NCBI RefSeq assembly: GCF_937616625.2
Contig: NC_065572.1
Location: forward strand, 43,303,653 to 43,367,652
Length of the DNA: 64,000 nucleotides
Origin: Mercurialis annua
Lineage: Eukaryota > Streptophyta > Magnoliopsida > Malpighiales > Euphorbiaceae
Direction: 5' to 3'
Numbering within the stretch: position 1 is the stretch's first letter; each line of letters begins with the position of its first letter. Of this stretch, positions 1 to 11,677 are shown piece by piece. A program made the translations under genes and the position numbers. The notes below the pieces were generated by a model. It was not told where the DNA came from and ran no database searches. It saw nothing but the letters and a program-made list of their open reading frames with translations.

Positions 1-1962
1 CTAAAAATGTGAAATGTTTGGTTTAAATTGCTAAAAAGGTGAAACGCTTTGATTTGTTTCGTAACTTTTGTAAACATTTGGCCTAAATTGCTAAAAAGGT
101 GAAACGCTTGGTTTTGTTCCGTAACGTTTATAAACGTTTCGCTTAACTCGCTAAAAATGTGAAACGTTTGGATTTGTTTCGTAACGTCTTAAACGTTTGG
201 TTTTGTTTCGTAAGATTTGTAAACGTTTGGCTTAAATCGCTAAAAATATGAAACGTTGGAATTTATGTCGTAACGTTTGTAAACGTTTGGCAATAAGTCG
301 CTAAGATGGTGAAACGGTTGGATTTGTTTCGTAACTTTTGTAAATGTTTGGCTTAAATTTCTAAAAAGGTGAAATGTTTGGATTTGTTTCATAACGTTTA
401 CTAACGTTTGACTCAAATTGCTAAAAAGGTGAAACGCTTGGATTTGTTTCGTAATGTTTGTAGACGTTTTGCTTAAATCGCTGAAAAGGTGAAACGTTTG
501 GATTTGTTTCATACGCTTGTAAACGTTTGGCTTAAACCGCTAAAAAGGTGAAATGTTTCGTTTTTTTCGTAACGTTTGTAAACATTTGGCTTAAATTGGT
601 ATAAAGGTGAAACTCTTGGATTTGTTTCGTAACGTTTGTAAACGTTTGGCTTAAATTGCTAAAAAGGTGAAAACTTTGGATTTGGTTCGTAATCTTTGTA
701 AACGTTTGGCTTAAATCTAAAAAGGTGAAACTTTTGGATTTGTTTCATACGTTTGTAAACGTTTGGCTTAAATCGTTAAAATGGTGAAATGTTTGGATTT
801 GTTTCGTAACGTTTGTAAACGTTTGGCTTAAATTGCTAAAAAGGTGAAACGCTTGGATTTGTTTCATAACGTTTGTAAACATTTGGCTTAAATTGCAAAA
901 AATGTGAAACGCTTGGTTTTGTTTCGAAATGTTTGTAAACGTTTGGCTTAAATCGCTAAAAATGGGAAACGTTTGGATTTGTTTCGTAACGTTGTAAACG
1001 TTTGGTTTTGTTTCGTAACGTTTGTAAACGTTTGGCTTAAATTGCTAAAAAGGTGAAACGCTTGTATTTGTTTCGTAACGTTTGTAAACGTTTGGCTTAA
1101 GTCGCTAAAAAGGTGTAAAGTTTCGTTTTGTTTAGTAACGTTTGTAAATGTTTGGCTTAAATTGCTATAAAGGTGAAACGCTTGGATTTGTTTTATAATG
1201 TTTGTAAACGTTTGGCTTTGTTTAGAAATGTTTATAAACGTTTGGCTTAAATCGCTAAAAAGGGGAAACGTTTGAATTTGCTTCATAACGTTTTAAACGT
1301 TTGGATTTGTTTGGAAACATTTCGATTTGTTTCGTAACATTTGTAAACGTTTGGCTTCAATCACTAAAAATGTGAAACGTTAGGATTTGTTTCGTAACGT
1401 TTCTAAACGTTTGGCTTAAATTGCTAAACAAGTGAAACGCTTGGATTTGTTTCGTAAAGTTTGTAAACGTTTGGCTTAAATTGCTAAAAAGGTGAAACGC
1501 TTTGATTTGTTTCGTAACGTTTGTAAACATTTGGTTTAAATTGCTAAAAAGGTGAAACGCTTGGTTTTGTTTCGTAACGTTTGTATAAGTTTGGCTTAAC
1601 TCGCTAAAAATGTGAAACGTTTGAATTTCTTTCGTAATGTTTGTAAACGTTTGGCTTAAATCGCTAAAAATGTGAAACGTTTGAATTTATTTCGTAACGT
1701 TTGTAAACGTTAGGCATAAATCGCTAAAATGGGGAAACGTTTGGATTTGTTTCGTAACGTTTGTAAACGTTTGGCTTAACTTTCTAAAAAGGTGAAATGT
1801 TTGGAATTGTTTCGTAATGTTTATTAACGTTTGACTTAAATTGCTAAAAAGGTGAAACGCTTGGATTTGTTTCGTAATGTTTGTAAACGTTTTGCTTAAA
1901 TCGCTAAAAAAGTGAAACATTTGAATTTGTTTCATACGCTTGTAAACGTTTGGCTTAAACCG
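1..1962. repeat. Partial higher-order repeat copy at window edge
   Basis: The window opens on the landmark half-monomer (an AAATG-TTTGG box joined directly to TTTAAATTGC) that recurs at 1963, 5717, 11678, 18567 and 22327. This copy is only 1,962 bp long before the landmark returns, so it is either a truncated HOR copy or a local partial duplication. It contains the 59-bp short monomer near 970-1010 that also marks later copies. Confidence 0.75.
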
Positions 1963-4900
1963 CTAAAAATGTGAAATGTTTGGTTTAAATTGCTAAAAAG
2001 GTGAAACGCATTGATTTGTTTCGTAACGTTTGTAAACATTTGGCCTAAATTGCTAAAAAGGTGAAACGCTTGGTTTTGTTCCGTAACGTTTATAAACATT
2101 TGGCTTAACTAGCTAAAAATGTGAAACGTTTGGATTTGTTTCGTAACGTCTTAAACGTTTGGTTTTGTTTCGTAAGGTTTGTAAACGTTTGGCTTAAATC
2201 GCTAAAAATATGAAACGTTTGAATTTATGTCGTAACGTTTGTAAACGTTTGGCAATAAGTCGCTAAGATGGTGAAACAGTTGGATTTGTCAATGTTTGGC
2301 TTAAATTTCTTAAAAGGTGAAATATTTGGATTTGTTTCATAACGTTTACTAACGTTTGACTTAAATTGCTAAAAAGGTGAAACGCTTGGATTTGTTTCGT
2401 AATGTTTGTAAACGTTTTGCTTAAATCGCTGAAAAGGTGAAACGTTTGGATTTGTTTCATACGCTTGTAAACGTTTGGCTTAAACCGCTAAAAAGGTGAA
2501 ATGTTTCGTTTTTTTTCGTAACGTTTGTAAACATTTGGCTTAAATTGGTAAAAAGGTGAAACTCTTGGATTTGTTTCGTAACGTTTGTAAACGTTTGGCT
2601 TAAATTGCTAAAAAGGTGAAAACTTTGGATTTGGTTCGTAATCTTAGTAAACGTTTGGCTTAAATCTAAAAACGTGAAACTTTTGGATTTGTTTCATACG
2701 TTTGTAAACGTTTGGCTTAAATCGTTAAAACGGTGAAATGTTTGGATTTGTTTCGTAACGTTTGTAAACGTTTGGCTTAAATTGCTAAAAAGGTGAAACG
2801 CTTGGATTTGTTTCGTAACGCGTGTAAACATTTGGCTTAAATTGCTAAAAAGGAGAAACACTTGGATTTATTTCGAAACGTTTTGCTTAAATTGCTAAAA
2901 ATGTGAAAACTTTGGATTTGTTTCGTAACCTTTGTAAACGTTTTTCTTAAATCGCAAAAAAGGTGAAACGTTTGGATTTGTTTCGTAACGTTTGTAAACG
3001 TTTGGTTTAAATTGCTAAAAACGTTAAACGCTTGGATTTTTTTCTTGACGTTTGGCAAAAATTGCTAAAAAGGTGAAACCCTTGGATTTGTTTCGTAACG
3101 TTTGTAAAAATTTGCCTTAAATTGCTAAAAAGGTGAAAAATTTGGATTTGTTTCGAAACCTTTGTAAACGTTTGGCTTATATCGCTAAAAAGGTGAAACA
3201 TTTGGATTTGTTTCATACGTTTGTAAACGTTTGGCTTAAATCGCTAAAAAGGTGAAATGCTTAATTAGATTTGTTTCGTAACGTTTGTAAGCGTTTGGCT
3301 TAAATTGCTAAAAAGGGTAAACGCTTGGATTTGTTTTGTAACGTTTATTAAAGTTTGATTTAAATTGCTAAAAAGGTGAAACGCTTGGTATTTTTTCATA
3401 ATGTTTGCAAACGTTTTGCTTAAATTGCTAAAAAGGTGAAATGTTTAGATTTATTTCGTAACATTTGTAAACGTTTGGCTTAAATCGCTAAAAAGGTGAA
3501 ACGTTTAGATTTATTTCTTAACGTTTGTTAACGTTTGGCTTAAATTGCTAAAAAGGTGAAACGCTTGAATTTGTTTCGTAACCTTTGTAAACGTTAGGTA
3601 TAAATCGCTAAAAAGGTGAAATGTGTGGATTTGTTTCGTAACGTTTGTAAACGTTTTGCTTAAATCGCTAAAAAGGTGAAACGCCTGGATTTGTTTCGCA
3701 ACCTTTGTAAACGTTTGGCTTAAATCGCTAAAAAGGGGATATATTTGGATTTGTTTCGTAACGTTTGTCTTCAATTGCAAAAAAAGGTGAAAATTTTGGA
3801 TTTGTTTCGTAACCTTTGTAAACGTTTGGCTTAAATCGCTAAAAAGGGGATACATTTGGATTTGTTTCATAACGTTTGTAAACGTTTGGCTTCAATTGCT
3901 AAAAAAGGTGAAAAATTTGGATTTGTTTTGTAACCTTTGTAAACGTTTGGCTTAAATCGCTAAAAAGGTGAAATGTTTGGATTTGTTTCGTAATGTTTGT
4001 TAACATTTGGCTTAAATCGCTAAAAAGGTGAAACGCTTTGATTTATCTCGTAATGTTGGTAATTGTTTGATTTAAATTGCTAAAAAGGTGAAATCCTTGG
4101 ATTTGTTTCGTAACGTTTGTAAACGTTTGGCTTAAATCGCTAAAAAGGTGAAACGTTTTGAATTATTTCGTAACGTTTGTTAACGTTTGGCTTAAATTGC
4201 TAAAAAGGTGAAACGCTTGGGTTTGTTTTGTAACGTTTGTAAGAGTTTGGCATAAATAGCTAAAAAGGTGAAACACTTGGATTTGTTTCGTAACGTTTGT
4301 ATACGTTTGGTTTAAATCTCTAAAAAGGTGAAACATTTGGATTTGTTTCGTAACGTTTGTAAACGTTTGGCTTAAATCGCTAAAAAGGTGTAACATTTGG
4401 ATTTGTTTCGTAACGTTTGTAAACGTTTGGCTTAAATTGCTGAAAAGCTGAAAGGCTTGGATTTGTTTCGTAATGTTTGTTCACGCTTGGCTTAAACTGC
4501 TAAAAAGGTGAAACACTTTGATTGATTTCGTAACGTTTGTAAACGTATGGCATAAATTGCTAAAAATGTGAAAAAAATGGATTTGTTTCGTAACCTTTGT
4601 AAACGTTTGGCTTAAATCGCTAAAAAAGTGAAACGTTTGGATTTGTTTCATACGTTTGTAAACGTTTGGATTAAATCGTTAAAAAAGTGAAATGTTTGGA
4701 TTTGTTTCGTAGCGTTTGTAAATGTTTGGCTTAAATTGCTAAAAAGGCGAAACGCTTGGAGTTGTTTCCTAAAGTTTATAAACATTTTGCTTAAATTACT
4801 AAAAAGGAGAAACGATTGGATTTGTTTCGTAACGTTTGTAAACATTTGGCTTAAATTGCAAAAAATATGAAACGCTTGGTTTTGTTACGTAATGTTTGTA

Positions 4901-5716
4901 AATGTTTGGCTTAAATTGCTATAAAGGTGAAACGCTTGGATTTGTTTTATAATGTTTGTAAACGTTTAGCTTCGTTTAGAAATGTTTGTAAACATTTGGC
5001 TTAAATCGCTAAAAAGGTGAAACGTTTGAATTTGCTTCATAACGTTTTAAACGTTTGGATTTGTTTGGAAACATTTCGATTTGTTTCGTAACATTTGTAA
5101 ACGTTTGGCTTCAATCACTAAAAATGTGAAACGTTAGGATTTGTTTCGTAACGTTTCTAAACGTTTGGCTTAAATTGCTAAAAAAGTGAAACGCTTGGAT
5201 TTGTTTCGTAAAGTTTGTAAACGTTTGGCTTAAATTGCTAAAAAGGTGAAACACTTTGATTTGTTTGGTAACGTTTGTAAACATTTGGTTTAAATTGCTA
5301 AAAAGGTGAAACGCTTGGTTTTGTTTCGTAACGTTTGTAAACGTTTGGTTTAACTCGCTAAAAATGTGAAACGTTTGAATTTCTTTCGTAATGTTTGTAA
5401 ACGTTTGGCTTAAATCGCTAAAAATGTGAAACGTTTGAACTTATTTCGTAACGTTTGTAAACGTTTGGCATAAATCGCTAAAATGAGGAAACGTTTGGAT
5501 TTGTTTCGTAACGTTTCTAAACGTTTGGCTTAAATTTCTAAAAAGGTGAAATGTTTGGAATTGTTTCGTAATGTTTATTAACGTTTGACTTAAATTGCTA
5601 AAAAGGTGAAACGCTTGGATTTGTTTCGTAATGTTTATTAACGTTTTGCTTAAATCGCTAAAAAGGTGAAACATTTGAATTTGTTTCATACGCTTGTAAA
5701 CGTTTGGCTTAAACCG
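1963..5716. repeat. Higher-order repeat copy, basic about 3.75-kb form
   Basis: It runs from one landmark half-monomer (1963) to the next (5717), 3,754 bp or about 62.6 monomers. It carries the ordered private variants used to align copies: ACGCGTGT near 2818 and GGGGATATATTTGG near 3736. It lacks the 995-bp expansion found in the next copy. Confidence 0.8.
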
Positions 5717-8700
5717 CTAAAAATGTGAAATGTTTTGTTTAAATTGCCAAAAAGGTGAAACGCTTTGATTTGTTTCGTAACGTTTGTAAATATTTGGCCT
5801 AAATTGCTAAAAAGGTGAAACGCTTGGTTTTGTTCCGTAACGTTTGTAAACGTTTGGCTTAACTCGCTAAAAATGTGAAACGTTTGGATTTGTTTCGTAA
5901 CGTCTTAAACGTTTGGTTTTGTTTCGTAAGGTTTGTAAACGTTTGGCTTAAATCGCTAAAAATATGAAACGTTTGAATTTATGTCGTAACGTTTGTAAAC
6001 GTTTGGCAATAAGTCGCTAAGATGGTGAAACGGTTGGATTTGTTTCGTAACGTTTGTAAATGTTTGGCTTAAATTTTTAAAAAGGTGAAATGTTTGGATT
6101 TGTTTCAAAACGTTTACTAACGTTTGACTTAAATTGCTAAAAAGGTGAAACGCTTGGATTTGTTTCGTAATGTTTGTAAACGTTTTGCTTAAATCGCTAA
6201 AAAGGTGAAACATTTGAATTTGTTTCATACACTTGTAAACGTTTGGCTTAAACCGCTAAAAATGTGAAATGTTTGGTTTTGTTTCATAACGTTTGTAAAC
6301 ATTTGGCTTAAATTAGTAAAAAGTTGAAACACCTGGATTTGTTTCGTAACGTTTGTAAACGTATGGCTTAAATCACTAAAAAGGTGAAAATTTTGTATTT
6401 GTTACGTAATCTTTGTAAACGTTTGGCTTAAATCTAAAAAGGTGAAACTTTTGGATTTGTTTCATACGTTTGTAAACGTTTGGCTTAAATCGTTGAAACG
6501 GTGAAATGTTTGGATTTGTTTCGTAACATTTGTAAATGTTTTGCTTAAATTGCTAAAAAGGTGAAACGCTTGGATTTGTTTCGTAACGCGTGTAAACATT
6601 TGGCTTAAATTGCTAAAAAGGAGAAACACTTGGATTTATTTCGTAACGTTTGGCTTAAATTGCTAAAAATGTGAAAACTTTGGATTTGTTTCGTAACCTT
6701 TGTAAACGTTTTTCTTAAATCGCAAAAAAGGTGAAACGTTTGGATTTGTTTCGTAACGTTTGTAAACGTTTGGTTTAAATTGCTAAAAACGTTAAACGCT
6801 TGGATTTTTTTCTTGACGTTTGGCAAAAACTGCTAAAAAGTTGAAACCCTTGGATTTGTTTCGTAACGTTTGTAAACATTTGCCTTAAATTGCTAAAAAG
6901 GTGAAAAATTTGGATTTGTTTCGAAACTTTTGTAAACGTTTGGCTTATATCGCTAAAAAGGTGAAACATTTGGATTTGTTTCATACGTTTGTAAACGTTT
7001 GGCTTAAATCACTAAAAAGGTGAAACGGTTGGATTTGTTTCGTAACGTTTGTAAATGTTTGACATAAATTGCTAAAAAGGGGAAACGCTTGGATTTGTTT
7101 TGTAACGTTTATTAAAGTTTGATTTAAATTGCTAAAAAGGTGAAATGCTTGGATTTTTTTTATAATGTTTGCAAACGTTTTGCTTAAATCGCTAAAAAGG
7201 TGAAACATTTGAATTTGTTTCATACGCTTGTAAACGTTTGGCTTAAACCGCTAAAAATGTGAAATGTTTGGTTTTGTTTCATAACGTTTGTAAACATTTG
7301 GCTTAAATTAGTAAAAAGGTGAAACACTTGGATTTGTTTCGTAACGTTTGTAAACGTTTGGCTTAAATCACTAAAAAGGTGAAAATTTTGTATTTGTTAC
7401 GTAATCTTTGTAAACGTTTGGCTTAAATCTAAAAAGGTGAAACTTTTGGATTTGTTTCATACGTTTGTAAACGTTTGGCTTAAATCGTTGAAACGGTGAA
7501 ATGTTTGGATTTGTTTCGTAACGTTTGTAAATGTTTTGCTTAAATTGCTAAAAAGGTGAAACGCTTGGATTTGTTTCGTAACGCGTGTAAACATTTGGCT
7601 TAAATTGCTAAAAAGGAGAAACACTTGGATTTATTTCGTAACGTTTGGCTTAAATTGCTAAAAATGTGAAAACTTTGGATTTGTTTCGTAACCTTTGTAA
7701 ACGTTTTTCTTAAATCGCAAAAAAGGTGAAACGTTTGGATTTGTTTCGTAACGTTTGTAAACGTTTGGTTTAAATTGCTAAAAACGTTAAACGCTTGGAT
7801 TTTTTTCTTGACGTTTGGCAAACACTGCTAAAAAGTTGAAACCCTTGGATTTGTTTCGTAACGTTTGTAAACATTTGCCTTAAATTGCTAAAAAGGTGAA
7901 AAATTTGGATTTGTTTCGAAACCTTTGTAAACGTTTGGATTATATCGCTAAAAAGGTGAAACATTTGGATTTGTTTCATACGTTTGTAAACGTTTGGCTT
8001 AAATCACTAAAAAGGTGAAACGGTTGGATTTGTTTCGTAACGTTTGTAAATGTTTGGCTTAAATTGCTAAAAAGGGGAAACGCTTGGATTTGTTTTGTAA
8101 CGTTTATTAAATTTTGATTTAAATTGCTAAAAAGGTGAAATGCTTGGATTTTTTTTATAATGTTTGCAAACGTTTTGCTTAAATCGCTAAAAAGGTGAAA
8201 CATTTGAATTTGTTTCATACGCTTGTAAACGTTTGGCTTAAACCGCTAAAAATGTGAAATGTTTGGTTTTGTTTCATAACGTTTGTAAACATTTGGCTTA
8301 AATTAGTAAAAAGGTGAAACACTTGGATTTGTTTCGTAACGTTTGTAAACGTTTGGCTTAAATCACTAAAAAGGTGAAAATTTTGTATTTGTTACGTAAT
8401 CTTTGTAAACGTTTGGCTTAAATCTAAAAAGGTGAAACTTTTGGATTTGTTTCATACGTTTGTAAACGTTTGGCTTAAATCGTTGAAACGGTGAAATGTT
8501 TGGATTTGTTTCGTAACGTTTGTAAATGTTTTGCTTAAATTGCTAAAAAGGTGAAACGCTTGGATTTGTTTCATAACGCGTGTAAACATTTGGCTTAAAT
8601 TGCTAAAAAGGAGAAACACTTGGATTTATTTCGTAACGTTTGGCTTAAATTGCTAAAAATGTGAAAACTTTGGATTTGTTTCGTAACCTTTGTAAACGTT

Positions 8701-11677
8701 TTTCTTAAATCGCAAAAAAGGTGAAACGTTTGGATTTGTTTCGTAACGTTTGTAAACGTTTGGTTTAAATTGCTAAAAACGTTAAACGCTTGGATTTTTT
8801 TCTTGACGTTTGGCAAAAACTGCTAAAAAGTTGAAACCCTTGGATTTGTTTCGCAACGTTTGTAAACATTTGCCTTAAATTGCTAAAAAGGTGAAAAATT
8901 TGGATTTGTTTCGAAACCTTTGTAAACGTTTGGCTTATATCGCTAAAAAGGTGAAACATTTGGATTTGTTTCAAACGTTTGTAAACGTTTGGCTTAAATC
9001 ACTAAAAAGGTGAAATGCTTAGATTTGTTTCGTAACGTTTGGCTTAAATTGCTAAAAAGGGGAAACGCTTGGATTTGTTTTGTAACGTTTATTAAAGTTT
9101 GATTTAAATTGCTAAAAAGGTGAAATGCTTGGATTTTTTTATAATGTTTGCAAACGTTTTGCCTAAATCGCTAAAAAGGTGAAATGTTTAGATTTATTTC
9201 GTAACGTTTGTAAACGTTTGGCTTAAATCGCTAAAAAGGTGAAACGTTTAGATTTATTTCTTAACCTTTGTTAACGTTTGGCTTAAATTGCTAAAAAGAT
9301 GAAACGCTTGAATTTGTTTCGTAACGTTTGTAAACGTTAGGCATAAATCGCTAAAAAGGTGAAATGTGTGGATTTGTTTCGTAACGTTTGTAAACGTTTT
9401 GCTTAAATCGCTAAAAAGGTGAAACGCCTGGATTTGTTTCGTAACCATTGTAAACGTTTGGCTTAAATCGCTAAAAAGGGGATATATTTGGATTTGTTTT
9501 GTAACGTTTGTAAACGTTTGGCTTCAATTGCAAAAAAAGGTGAAAATTTTGGATTTGTTTCGTAACCTTTATAAACGTTTGGCTTAAATCGCTAAAAAGG
9601 GGATACATTAGGATTTGTTTCATAACGTTTGTAAACGTTTGGCTTCAATTGCTAAAAAAGGTGAAAAATTTGGATTTGTTTTGTAACCTTTGTAAACGTT
9701 TGGCTTAAATCGCTAAAAAGGTGAAATGTTTGGATTTGTTTCGTAATGTTTGTTAACATTTGGCTTAAATCGCTAAAAAGGTGAAACGCTTTGATTTATC
9801 TCGTAATGTTGGTAATTGTTTGGTTTAAATTGCTAAAAAGGTGAAATCCTTGGATTTGTTTCGTAACGTTTGTAAACGTTTGGCTTAAATCGCTAAAAAG
9901 GTGAAACGTTTTGAATTATTTCGTAATGTTTGTTAACGTTTGGCTTAAATTGCTAAAAAGGTGAAACGCTTGGGTTTGTTTTGTAACGTTTGTAAGAGTT
10001 TGGAATAAATAGCTAAAAAGGTGAAACACTTGGATTTGTTTCGTAACGTTTGTATACGTTTGGCTTAAATCTCTAAAAAGGTGAAACGTTTGGATTTGTT
10101 TCGTAACGTTTGTAAACGTTTGGCTTAAATCGCTAAAAAGGTGTAACATTTGGATTTGTTTCGTAACGTTTGTAAACGTTTGGCTTAAATTGGTCAAAAG
10201 CTGAAAGGCTTGGATTTGTTTCGTAATGTTTGTTCACGCTTGGCTTAAACTGCTAAAAAGGTGAAACGCTTTGATTGGTTTCGTAACGTTTGTAAACGTA
10301 TGGCATAAATTGCTAAAAATGTGAAAAAAATGGATTTGTTTCGTAACCTTTGTAAACGTTTGGCTTAAATTGCTAAAAAAGTGAAACGTTTGAATTTGTT
10401 TCATACGTTTGTAAACGTTTGGATTAAATCGCTAAAAAGTGAAATGTTTGGATTTGTTTCGTAGCGTTTGTAAATGTTTGGCTTAAATTGCTAATAAGGC
10501 AAAACGCTTGGAGTTGTTTCCTAAAGTTTATAAACGTTTTGCTTAAATTACTAAAAAGGAGAAACGATTGGATTTGTTTCGTAACGTTTGTAAACATTTG
10601 GCTTAAATTGCAAAAAATGTGAAACGCTTGGTTTTGTTTCGTAATGTTTGTAAACGTTTGGCTTAAATCGATAAAAATGGGAAACGTTTGGATTTGTTTC
10701 GTAACGTTGTAAACGTTTGGTTTTGTTTCGTAACGTTTGTAAACGTTTGGCTTAAATTGCTAAAAAGGTGAAACGCTTGTATTTGTTTCGTAACGTTCGT
10801 AAACGTTTGGCTTAAGTCGCTAAAAAGGTGTAAAGTTTCGTTTTGTTTAGTAACGTTTGTAAATGTTTGGCTTAAATTGCTATAAAGGTGAAACGCTTGG
10901 ACTTGTTTTATAATATTTGTAAACGTTTGGCTTTGTTTATAAATGTTTGTAAACGTTTGGCTTAAATCACTAAAAAGGTGAAACGTTTGAATTTGCTTCA
11001 TAACGTTTTAAACGTTTGGATTTGTTTAGAAACATTTCGATTTGTTTCGTAACATTTGTAAACATTTGGCTTCAATCACTAAAAATGTGAAACGTTAGGA
11101 TTTGTTTCGTAACGTTTCTAAACGTTTGGCTTAAATTGCTAAACAAGTGAAACGCTTGGATTTGTTTCGTAAAGTTTGTAAACGTTTGGCTTAAATTGCT
11201 AAAAAGGTGAAACGCTTTGATTTGTTTGGTAACGTTTGTAAACATTTGGTTTAAATTGCTAAAAAGGTGAAACGCTTGGTTTTGTTTCGTAACGTTTGTA
11301 AACGTTTGGTTTAACTCGCTAAAAATGTGAAACGTTTGAATTTCTTTCGTAATGTTTGTAAACGTTTGGCTTAAATCGCTAAAAATGTGAAACGTTTGAA
11401 CTTATTTCGTAACGTTTGTAAACGTTTGGCATAAATCGCTAAAATGAGGAAACGTTTGGATTTGTTTCGTAACGTTTCTAAACGTTTGGCTTAAATTTCT
11501 AAAAAGGTGAAATGTTTGGAATTGTTTTGTAATGTTTATTAACGTTTGACTTAAATTGCTAAAAAGGTGAAACGCTTGGATTTGTTTCGTAATGTTTATT
11601 AACGTTTTGCTTAAATCGCTAAAAAGGTGAAACATTTGAATTTGTTTCATACGCTTGTAAACGTTTGGCTTAAACCG
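5717..11677. repeat. Higher-order repeat copy enlarged to 5.96 kb
   Basis: Landmark to landmark is 5,961 bp. The excess over the basic unit is mostly explained by two extra copies of a 995-bp segment (6253-9237). Before and after that expansion the variant order follows the neighbouring copies; for example, the block at 5441-5689 is matched at 11402-11650, exactly 5,961 bp away. Confidence 0.8.
6253..9237. repeat. Three tandem copies of a 995-bp segment inside the HOR
   Basis: The junction string CCGCTAAAAATGTG recurs at 6253, 7248 and 8243, exactly 995 bp apart each time. The copies differ at only a handful of positions over most of their length. The third follows the pattern closely to about 9000 and then runs into the sequence expected of the ordinary HOR. 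995 bp is about 16.6 monomers, so the duplication was not in whole-monomer register. Confidence 0.9.
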
